Positions 40,701 to 52,700 of a DNA stretch of 64,000 bases are shown piece after piece. The DNA is taken from contig JASEVX010000005.1 of the NCBI GenBank assembly GCA_031761405.1, forward strand, positions 7,466,616 through 7,530,615, given 5' to 3'. The position numbers and the translations under genes are program-made. Origin of the DNA: Serripes groenlandicus. Lineage: Eukaryota > Mollusca > Bivalvia > Cardiida > Cardiidae. Below the pieces are notes generated by a model. It was not told where the DNA came from, ran no database searches, and saw nothing but the letters and a program-made list of their open reading frames with translations. Numbering within the stretch: the first letter of the stretch is position 1; the number at the start of each line of letters is the position of its first letter.

Positions 40701-43700
40701 TATGGATGGGAAACCATGGCTGTGCAGGAAGATGTTTATTTACAAGTATAAGAATTATGCTTAGGTTAATGATCCTGGACCACCATCCAAATATATAATA
40801 TAACTATACTCACGACATGTTTGTGGTCTTATGATGGCCCTTAAGTTTTCATCTTGTGTCTTTGTTTGATAGTAGAGAACTGATACCTGAAGTATATCAG
40901 TAAGTAAGTAATTTTGAAAGACAAAAGAGGGTCTTATTGCCTAGTCAAACAGTGAAAACAATGAAATATATGGTAATTTGGAAGAATATTTCACATGGAA
41001 TAGTCAGTTAAGGACAAATTGCTATACAAAAGTTCCCATCATTGTTTTCTAAGAAGAAGACTCTCAAAATATCTTATGAGGTTAGCAATTAAAGTGTTGT
41101 AGACATTAAATTTGAATACAGTTGAAAAAAGGATAAACATCGCTGTAAAAACTATACAATACCTCCGACATATTATCAAGTCTAAAAGAAGGCGGAGTTT
41201 CCTCTGCATCAGTGAACAGTATGTGGTAGGTCTGTCTGTGTAACAGTACTTCAACTTTCAGTAGAATGGAATTCTTACGGCAATCCCTGAAATTCAAAAT
41301 CCAAATAGTTTGGTCTTCTTTTTGTGTAAAGACAATATGTATCAACTATTTATGAGATAATTGCAAAGCTATAGTGCAATTAATGTATGAGTGGAGATCT
41401 GCAAAAAAAACCAATCATAGAAACACCAAACAAGAGGGCCATGATGGCCCTGGAATCGCTCACCTGATTTTTTTTTTCACTTTAGCTATATAAGCCCCGC
41501 CATCTGGCGGGCATAGTTTCCAACCAATCAACTTGGCTTTAAGGAATCTGATAGAGGGTCACCCTAGGAACATTTCTACAAAATTATTTGAAAATCGGCC
41601 TGACACTTTTGAAGGAGAAGATTTTTTAAGTTTTCACTATAGCAATAAAAGGCAAAATAGCCCCGCCCCCTGGCGGCCATGTTTTTTGACCAATCAACAT
41701 GGCTTGAAGGAATCTGATAGAGGATCATCCAAGGAACATTTCTACAAAATTATTTGAAAATCGGCCCGACACTTTTGGAGGAGAAGATTTTTTAAGTTTG
41801 CACTATAGCTATATAAGGCAAAAAAAGCCCCGCCCCCCCCTGGTGGCCATGATTTTCGACCAATCAACATGGCTTAATGGAATCTGATAGCGGGTCATCC
41901 AAGGAATATTTCTACAAAATTATTTGAAAATCGGCCTGACACTTTTGGAGGAGAAGATTTTTTAAGTTTTCACTATAGCCATATAAGGCAAAAAAGCCCC
42001 GCCCCCTGGCGGCCATGTTTTTCGACCAATCAACATGGCTTCAAGGAATCTGATAGAGAGTCACCCAAGGAACATTTCTACAAAATAAGTTCAAAATCTG
42101 CCAACCAGTTAGGGAGAAGTAGAATTTTGAAGTTTTTTTCGTTTCGTTGCCATGGAAACCAGAATTCTGCATGGATCCCAAAAATTTGAAGGAATTCTGG
42201 TGAGGTCATTGAGAGGATGCTTTCTGTGAAGTTTCATCCCAATTGACCCACCGGTTACTGAGGAGAAGATGTTGAAGATTTTTTAAGTTTGCACTATTTA
42301 TAACCATAAAAGGCAAAATAGCCCCGCCCCCTGGCGGCCATGTTTTTGACCAATCAACATGGCTTGAAGGAATCTGATAGAGGGTCACCCAAGGAACATT
42401 TCTACAAATTTATTTGAAAATCGGCCTGACACTTTTGGAGAAGAAGATTTTTTAAGTTTGCACTATAGCCATATAAGGAAAAATAGCCCCGCCCCCCCTG
42501 GCGGCCATGTTTTTCGACCAATCAACATGGCTTGAAGGAATCTGATAGAGGGTCACCCGAGGAACATTTCTACAAAATTATTTGAAAATCGGCCTGACAC
42601 TTTCGGAGGAGAAGATTTTTTAAGAATTTTGAAGTTTTTTCATTTCGTTGCCATGGAAACCAGAATTCTGCATGGATCCCGAAAATTTTAAGGAATTCTG
42701 GTGAGGACACTGAGAGGATGCTTTCTGTGAAGTTTCATCCCAGTTGACCCACCGGTTACAGAGGAGAAAATGTTGACGGACGACGGACGACGGACGACGG
42801 ACGCCGGACATAGGGCGATCACAATAACTCACCTTGAGCAAAGCTCAGGTGAGCTAAAAAACCAAACAGCTCATGCATGCAATCTAATCTGGATCTGTAC
42901 AGTGGGCAATTAGTTATAGAAGATGTAAAGTAAATTCTGTAAAGCAGTATCCAGTTAGATCTTTAACTTGGTTGCATATGCAGTTCTTTTTTGTGTAATT
43001 GTACTATTAAGGTTGCTTTTGGCTAAGGTTTTTTCCATGACAACAGTTCAAATTTGATCCAAACAACCCACATACATCTCTTTCCTTAGTGTTTTTTTAA
43101 CCCATTCCCTCATATAGACGCTTTCTGATGTCTCTGCAGCAGACAACTTTTTGAAAACAAGCAATTTCTCCTTTTGCCAAAATGTTTTCCACTTTTAGTC
43201 ATAGGTTATCGATTCAATTATAGAGCTTTTCTATTTTTTGACAAAATATGTTCAAAGTCGTCTGCTGCATAATTTTCGTATGAGGGAAAGGGTTAAATCA
43301 GATGAATTATAAAATATCAAACAAGGTATATGATTAAAGTAAGATGATGAACTATTTCTACACCTCTTTAGCCCTTTCCCACATACAACAAATCTGCAGT
43401 AGAACACTTTGAACATACCTAGGCAATGATATGAAAAATCTCACCATAATCCATTTCTACTTTTCCTACTTATTTTTTTAGCGAGATTTATTTATATAAT
43501 AATCTGCAGATTAATAAAAAGTCAATAATATCAAGGAACGGTTGATGTCTAAATTGAAAACTGTTGTGTAATGATATCATATATGACTTCACTTGACCTA
43601 TGAAAAATAGTTTTTACGGTATTCGCAATGAGCGTAGCTGCAGATCAGATTGACAGAGATTTGCAATGCATGCCATCAAGTCAATGGGTAAATAAATAAT

Positions 43701-46700
43701 GTCTAAATAAAGGTCAGAGGACTGGGTCTACATAAGTTGTAAAAGTCGGAAGGACATAGTTATGACATTGAGTCTCATATACATTTTGTATTTACCTCAT
43801 ATTTACATGAAAAGAATTCACATTGTTGATTCTAAAGCCTCCTGACCAATCACAGTCCTCAACATCCAATAGCTTGATACATAACAACTGATCTAGGTCT
43901 TGTCTCGGCCAATGAAAAGGCATGATACATCCTGGTAAGGCTGTGAGATGAACGTCTGGGTTCTTCATGGCCTAAATGTTTACAAACTTAAGTTTCATTC
44001 AGTTCTTATACTAGGCTAGTACAACACTTCAAATACACAGGAGAAGGAGTAGTTGCTTAAGATGTATATTTTTTCCTAAATACATACTGCATATAATTAA
44101 AGCAGGTTTATAAAAAGCTCTCATGAATCAGAAAAAACATTCACATTTTTGAAAATATCTAAGTAAATTGTTTAGTATCTTGAAAACCACAATAACCCTT
44201 TAGGGGATGATTTGGTATAATTATTGAGGAAAATTACATTCAATTTCTCCTTTTGTCACAGTGTTTTCAAAAGTTGGACTCTGTTCATATCAGGTAAAAA
44301 GTTTGAGTTTAATAATGTCTCTTCCATACATTACATATATTACCCCTATAACACATACAGCACATCTGCAGCAGACAGCTATGAAAACAAATAGGTAAAA
44401 AAACAACAAGAAATTTTCTAAAAAAGAATAATTATTAGTGTTCAAGCAAAGTTTTGAAAACATTTTGGCGAAAGGACCTATTGCTCATTATAAACAATAT
44501 TTCTTTTTGCCACAATGTTTTCAAAATTCGGCTGCATCAAAATGATTTAACAAATTTATAGTATAGGTATGCCTCAATTATGAAGAGCAATCCCTTACCT
44601 CCTTATTCGTAAAATGTCTTTGAGCAACAGCGAGTTTATGCTCTGACTGGTTCTCCACTTTAAAACGAGGTACAAATTTTACGATGGTTGTATTTCTCAA
44701 CTGACCTCGACCTTGCTCTACCTTGATGCCAATGCTGTACACCCTGTAACAATAAAAACAAGCATTAAAAAGGCAAATGTTTGTGAAATAGGAAATATTA
44801 GATGCATCTGATATAAACAATTTACGAAAAGAATAATTGAGCAAAAATGTCAGAAAGTGAAAGCGTGATGGGATGTCAACAAACAACAAGAGCATCGCCT
44901 GCGGTTCATGACATACCTCTGATATTATCATATTACAGTTTATTTGTTTTTTATTTAAAAAATCTTCAAATTCGAAATTCGTTTGGTTGAAATAGGACCA
45001 GAAGTTTCAGAGAAGAAGATTTGAACGGAGGACAGATGACAAACAGACATCAGACAGTGAGTGATCACAATAGATCTTTGGCTCAGGCGATATATAATAA
45101 CAAAACATAACTAGAAATAGCTTCATGTTGCCATAGCCTATAGGTTCCATGAAGTTAAATATTGCAAGAACAGTATCATTAAAGTTAACACCACAAGCCC
45201 ATGCACAAACATGGCTGCGTGCTTGAACAAACGAAAGATGGTTACATTAAGGCAACTGTAATTTAAGATATTTAATATATTACTGTTTTCCTATTTTTAG
45301 TAACAGTGACATTGAACCCCAAAACACAATCCGTTTAAAGATATTCATAATATGTTGAAGTACATTATGTTTCTATTATTTGGGATTTTTTTTAAATCAA
45401 TGAAAAACTATGTTCAATTCTCAAAATCGACCAAAATACATCAAAATTGATGTTTTTTACCCCAAAAAAAGGCCCGCTCAGCATCTTTTTCATACAAGGT
45501 GAAGAAGGGTATTAGATGAACAAGTTTTCCAAGTTTCAAAGTAATAGGTTTGATAGTTTCCATGTATGTGACCTAAACGCAAAACTTAACCAACACTGCA
45601 AATTCTCAAAATCAACCAAAATACATAACAAGAGGCCCAAGAGGGCCAGTATCGCTCCACGGCCATATGGCAAAAATAAAATCTCCAAACAGCCCTGCCC
45701 CCATGGTGGCTATTTTTTTTACCAACCACCATGGCTTAAAGGAATCTTGTAGAGTGTCACCCAAGGAATGTTTCTGCAAAATTATTTGAAAATCGGCCTG
45801 ACACTTTCGGAGGAGGATATTTTAAGTTTTCACTATAGCCATATAAGGCAAAATAGCCCCACCCCCTGGCAGCCATATTTTTCAACTAATCAACATAGCT
45901 TGAAGGAATCTGATAGAGGGTAAGCCTAGGAACATTTCTACAACATTATTTGAATATCAGCCAAACACTTTCGGAGGAGAAGATTTTTTAAGTTTTCACT
46001 ATGGTCATATAAGGCAAAATAGCCCCGCCCTCTGGCGGCCATGTTTTTCGACCATTCAACATGGCTTGAAGGAATCTGATAGAGGGTCACCCAATGAACA
46101 TTTCTACAAAATTATTTGAAAATCGGCTGAACACTTTCGGAGAAGAAGATTTTTTAAGTTTTCACTATAGCTATATAAGGCAAAATAGCCCTGCCCCCTG
46201 GCGGCCATGTTTTTCAACCAATCAACATTTCTTGAAGGAATCTAATAAAGGGTCACCCAAGGAACATTTCTACAAAATTATTTGAAAATCGGCCTGACAC
46301 TTTTGGAGGAGAAGATTTTTTTAAGGTTTCTCTTTAGCCATAAAGGCAAAATAGCCCCGCCCTGTGACGGCCATGTTTTTTTACCAATCAACATGGCTTG
46401 AAGGAATCTGATAGAGGTCACCCATGGAACATTTCTACAAAATTATTTGAAAATCTGCTGAACACTTTTGGAGAAGAAGATTTTTTAAGTTTTCACTATA
46501 GCTATATAAGGCAAAATAGCCCGGCCCCCTGGGGGCCATGTTTTTCGCCCAATCAACATTTCTTGAATCTAATAAAGGGTCACCCAAGGAACATTTCTAC
46601 AAAATTATTTGAAAATCGACCTGACACTTTCGGAGAAGAAGATTTTTTAAGTTTTCACTATTTTTTTCTTTTGGTTGCCATGGAAACCAGAATTATGGAT

Positions 46701-49700
46701 GGATCAAAAAAAATTGTAGGAATTTAAGAGAGGACATTAAGAGGATGCTTCCTATGAAGTTACAACCAAATTGGCCAAGTGTTTAGGGAGAAGAAGTGGT
46801 TTAAAGGAAAAAGTTAACGCACGCACAGACGCACGCACGACGGACAATTCGCCATGACATAAGCTCGACTGGCTTTCAGCCAGTGGAGCTAAAAATTGAA
46901 GGGTATTGGATGAACAAGTTTTCCAAGTTTCAAAGAATAATGTTTAAGTGACCTAAACGTAAAACTTAAACAAATCAGACAAGCTTATTATAGTATACTG
47001 TGCATAAACGATTATAAATTTTATTATCAAGTTTTCAATCATTCCATGGACTTTGTTTTAATGGTGCACATGATTTGCCCGATGTTACATTCTTTTATGC
47101 AGTATGTTTCAAAGGGCATGACTCATACCATCATACATCAGTAAAAGGGTTACTATGGGGATGAAAGTTTCATAAGTACTGATACATACCAATCTGGACG
47201 ATTTCCTTCCATGGATGCAACATTTAGCTGGCGAACATTGGCTTCCTTATCAAAAGCATAACTCCTGCACCTATAAAAGAAGATTTCAATTTAAAAAAAA
47301 AGAGTATCAGATTTACAAAATTAACCTTAAACATTTTTAACCTTTTACCTTGTATTCGGTTTAAACAGTTATCTTCTTCAAAATTATCCAAGACAACAAG
47401 TATAATATCTGAAAATTTGGAAGAATAATTTTTCTAACGAAGTTGAAAACATTGTGGCAATAACAGAAATCGCTCATTATGAGCAATTTTCCTTTTCCCT
47501 AATGTTTTCTTAAGTCTTCTATATTAAAACCTCAGTTATACTGATTTAAGTCTGCTGAGATACAGACAAAATATTATAAATAACAGACTACATTTGATGT
47601 CTCTGTAGCTAGTGGTTTTAACCCTTTCCCACTTGCAGATGCATTTTGACGCAATAGCAGCAGACGACTTTTGAAAACATTGTGGCCAAAGGTGAAATTG
47701 CTCATGATGAGCAATTTCTCCTTTGGCCACAAGGTTTTCAACTTTATTTTACAATTAAGCTATCTTTTATGGAGATTTTTCAGGTTTTTGTCACTATGTT
47801 TTAAAGTCATCTGCTGCAGATTTGTTGTATGTGGGGAAAGGGTTAAGCATTAGGGAAAAGTAAAGAATTGCTAAACACAAGTAATCTTAACTTTTTCGGA
47901 TAATGTTTTCAATTCTGTATCCAGTGTTTTAAAAGTAAGGTAGATAACGAGGCACAGGCTGATATAAAACTCTGGTCGCAAAGTCACATGAGTCAATTTT
48001 CATGCGCACGAATAGCAGGAAACCAACCAAAGACTAGGGAGCAAATTGAATGTGTATCTCTTACCGTTTGGGTGCAAATTTCTCTCATTATTTACTTAAA
48101 GTTCTAACAACATTATCAAGAGAAGTATAATGATACAAGCTTGATTATGAGTGTACCCTGCTTATAAGACCGGGTAGTTTTTATATAGAGGTTTTACTGT
48201 ATGTGGGTCACCTTGGGGTACAGTATTTCTCTCATTACTTCAGTTCTTACAACGTAATCAAGATGTATAATGATACAACCTTGATAATGAGTGCACCCTG
48301 TTAATAAGACCGGGTAGTCTTTATATAGAGGTTTTACTGTATGTGGGTCACTTGGGGTACAGTATTTCTCTCATTATTTAATTGAGCTCTTATATCACAA
48401 CTAAGAGAAATACAATGAGACAACCTACCTTCAAAATAAAAGTACCATACTAATAAAACCTTGTAGTCTTTACAAGGAGGTTTACTGTGTGTGGTTCACT
48501 TACCACTTGGGGTACAACATTTCTCTCATTATTTACTTAACCCTTTTCCTCATATAGACGCTTTCTGACGCCTCTGCAGTAGACTTCTTTTTGAAAACAT
48601 AGTGACAAAAGAAGAAATTGCTCAAACGAAAAATTTCTCCTTTTGACACATTGGTTTCAACTTTTAGTCATAGGTTATCGATTCAATTATAGAGATTTTC
48701 TATTTTTTGACAAAATATATTCAGTCGTTTGCTGCAGAATTGTCGTATGAGGGAAAGGGTTAAGCTCTTATATCACTACTAAGAAAAATACATTGAGACA
48801 ATGTTCACTAATAAGACCTTGTAGTCTTTACAAGGTGGGTTACTGTGTGTGATTCACTTACCATTGGGGTACAACATTACTCTCATGTTTGTATTTTCCA
48901 ATCCTCATGGAGCATCTACAAAATGTAAAGGATTTTCAGTATTTAAATGATAGATAGGAAATGTTTACAAATGAAACATGACATGAATCTCTCTATAAAT
49001 GAAAGTTTATTATTGAATAGAGCTTAAAACAGTGTAGCAAAAGGGAAAGTGGGAAAAGGTTAATAGTAAATAGCCAGACAAAGAGCATTTTCAATGTTTT
49101 TTACCATATAATGCAGACTATTCTAATTTTGACTAATCAATATGGCCCCATCAATATGGCCCCATCAATATTTGAAGATTGAATGGAATGTTTTCACTCA
49201 TCATTTGCATAGGCATCAAAATGCCATCTGTATCAGGGAAGGAAGAAAATGGGAACTTACAAGTAAGGGCAGTCTTTCTCCACAAAACTGAAGAGAAGGG
49301 GTGACACAACTCTAGCCATTTCATGTTCCTCAAATTGGCCAGCTGCCTCGATTTTGGAGCTGTCCTGTTTGAACACCAGGGGGAGTCCTGACCTATTCAC
49401 TAACCAAAATGGTGCTGTGATCGTTAACTGGATGGAACAGGAAAATATAAAGATATTAGATCATTTATCTTTGAGTAATTCAATAGTACTGTCATTATGG
49501 CATCATCATGCCAATTATTAATAAGATGAGACAGTCAAGCATATGTGCCACAGGCAAGGCACATTCTCTATTCTTGTACTGGTTAGAAAACCAGAAATCA
49601 TCTTTAAGTGTTCTGCCTCATGTGCCAGTAACTATGATTGATTGGGGTTTAACGCCGTTTTTTAACAATTTCTCAGTTATATCACGGCGGCCAGTTCACC

Positions 49701-52700
49701 TACTCATGCATTTCCTGGTTTTCTCACACCAGTACTCCACACAACGTGCCAGTAACTAAAATATGGTATTAACTAAAACAGCGTATCCCAAACCCCCAAC
49801 AAAACAAACAATTAATTTAAGCCTCCAAGAAAGTTCCTGAAAAATATGATCATGCTACACTAAAGTGCAGGCTGATCTGAGTCTACACAGAAAAAGACTT
49901 TATAATTATCAAATTGAGTAGAAAAACATTGCATAAACAGGAGAACTCATTAATTACATATTAATTTTTCCTTATGTCACAATATTTTCAAAATTGATTG
50001 CTACAGTTGAGTTTTCATGATGAAGCGCGTAAGGCAAGAAAGAGATTACCTGCAAAGATCCCCCTATACGAGTATCTATTTTCACATGGAGTTCTAAAAG
50101 TCTGTTCTCTGTGTCATACAGCCTCAACTTGACTTTGTAGCGAGATGTACCAGGAGGTATGACCAGTTCTCTACATACAGGGAAGTTCTCTACGTTAGCG
50201 CCAAGTTCTAGATCTGAGGATATATCAGCCTGTAAAAGGATTGAAATAAATACAATGCAACATTCCAGGAGCAACATCAGGCAAAGATAAAGAAATACAG
50301 CTGTTCTATAGAGGTGCTGGTTAACCCCTACCGGCATACAAACACTTTTTGATTCATCAGAAGCAGCGAATGGTGGAAATTATTTGAAGATCGAGAAGAA
50401 ATCGCTCATGATGAGCAAGTTTCTACTTTTTCCAACCAAGAGGTTTTATTCTATCCTGAAGAAAAATAGTTAATTAAAATAAAATTAAAATAGAAAAAAC
50501 AACATGACATCACCACAACTGAAAGGCTATGCCAAGAGCTACACCAAATTAAAGGAATTATTAAAAGGACAAAATATCAATTTTCTCCTTTTACCAAGCA
50601 ATGTTATCAAAAATGCATTTTCTGAAGATACTTCTCAAGGTTTTCTATATGAAAAAGTGGTCAATACAAAAACTTACAGAATGAAGTTGAGCTTCTTTCC
50701 CAGGTTTTATTTCTCCACAAATCTGCGTTCCTTTCAGATAGTACCTCAAATCAATTGGTAGTAAGTTTTTGATAGTTGCAGGGGGCATTATGATCAATGT
50801 ATGACCAGGCAAGGGAGATAATCCATGGGCAAGATTAACTTCCTCAGGATAGTTCTCCCTACGAACAGCCACACAAAATCTGAAATTATAATACAAAATC
50901 TTTTGACATAAATTCCGTCACTTTACAAGATACATGTACATTTTTCTTTTAGTGAATTTCAGTCCAACATTGAACTCATTCCCTGATACAGTTGATACTT
51001 TATTAGCAAATGACTTTTGAAAACATTGTGGGCAAAGAAGAAATTGCTCAAAACAACCAATTTCTTCTTTCTCCTGTTTTCAATTCTGCCCAAAAAATTC
51101 TAATTTCACTTGTGCTGATACTAACTTTTTTTCTTGAAATATTTTCAAAGCAGATAACTCTTCAAATGTTAAAGTCGAAAAAGTACTTAAGGAGTACATG
51201 TAGTGAACTTATGCAAAGTTTGGCAAACAGTGAAAGCAACCTTCAGAGATGAGATATTTCTCCTTTTACCACAACAATTTCCAACTAGAACTATCACTGA
51301 AGATAATAACTACCCCTAAACAGCACCTTGACCTACACCATAACTTAATAAGTAAAAGGGCCATAACTCTGTAAAATAACATGCAATTGTAACCCCTTTA
51401 GGATATGCACATCTCCTCTTGGTATAGAAGATTCATATAATTTTTTTATTGAATTCCACCCAGTAGTTTGTAAGAAATATAGCCGGTTGACTGACCGACA
51501 GACAGACAGACCCGACACAGTGACTCCTATATACCCCCTCTTCTTCAAAGGGGGTATAACTATGTATCAAAAGCATGCTCGTGTTAATTCAAATGTTATA
51601 TGAACTAGAAAGGTTGTTTTTATGAAAAAACATATGTCTCCCCATTGCAGTTTGTCAATGACTATTAAAATATTGAACAAGGGGAGATAACTTTGCAACG
51701 AAGTAGCCCAGAGTTATAATTCTTGCAAGGTGCACAACTTCACATTGCCATCTGTCTATATTCCAAGTTTCAATAAATTCCTTTAAGTGCTTTCTTAGTT
51801 CTGCTCTGGAGAAAGTTTACACTATTACAATATTGAACAAGGGGAGATAACTCATAACTATTGCAAGGTGCACAACTTCACATTGCCATCTATCTATGTT
51901 CCAAGTTTCAATAAATTCCTTCAAGTAGTTTCTGAGTTCTGCTCTGGACAAAGTTTACACTATTAAAATATTGAAAAAGGGGGAGATAACTCATAATTAT
52001 TGCAAGGTGCACAACTTCACATTGCCATCTATCTATGTTCCAAGTTTCAATAAATTCCTTCAAGTAGTTTCTGAGTTCTGCTCTGGACAAAGTTTACACT
52101 TTTAAAATATTGAACAAGGGGGAGATAACTCATAATTCTTGCAAGGTGCACAACTTCACATTGCCATCTATCTATGTTCCAAGTTTCAATAAATTCCTTC
52201 AAGTAGTTTCTGAGTTCTGCTCTGGACAAAGTTTACACTATTAAAATATTGAACAAGGGCAGATAACTTTGCAACAAAGTGGCCCAGAGTTATAATTCTT
52301 GCAAGGTGCACAACTTCACATTGCCATCTATCTATGTTCCAAGTTTCAATCAATTACTTCAAGTAGTTTCCGAGTTCTGCTCTGGACAAACAAAAGTTAA
52401 GAAGAAGAAGAAGAATAACAAGAGTTGTCGGAGGACAATATAGCTCGCCTATCAGGGATATCGTCTATCAGGGCCTACTTCAGAACAGTTATAGCATGGG
52501 TATAAAGTCCAAAATCCAAAAGTGGAATAATTCAGTTGAAATTGAATTTACAAAAGAAAGACAAGAATTACGCGTAATTAAATGTCTCACTGTGTCCCCT
52601 GCTTTGACTATCAAGGCAAGTGTAAAAGACAAAAAGTAAACAAAACTCTAACATTGAGCTAAACACAATTATTTTTAAACAAGAAATAATAAAAAAAAAA

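Larger units (their letters stand above)
48056..48915 (-). repeat. tandem array built from the 3' half of exon 12
   Basis: Units at ~48056, 48205, 48345, 48492 and exon 12 itself share CTTGGGGTACARYATTTCTC-type sequence and the adjacent AATAAGACCNNGTAGTCTTT spacer; period about 140-145 bp once the MITE at 48537-48763 is removed. The copies at 48061 and 48498 retain a gtaag donor; none keeps the exon's 5' half. Confidence 0.75.

Noticed and set aside
45300..45625. Unique coding sequence near 45516-45752
   Set aside because: It is a short repeat (TTTTCCAAGTTTCAAAG recurs at 46918) running into the F2 element start at 45627.
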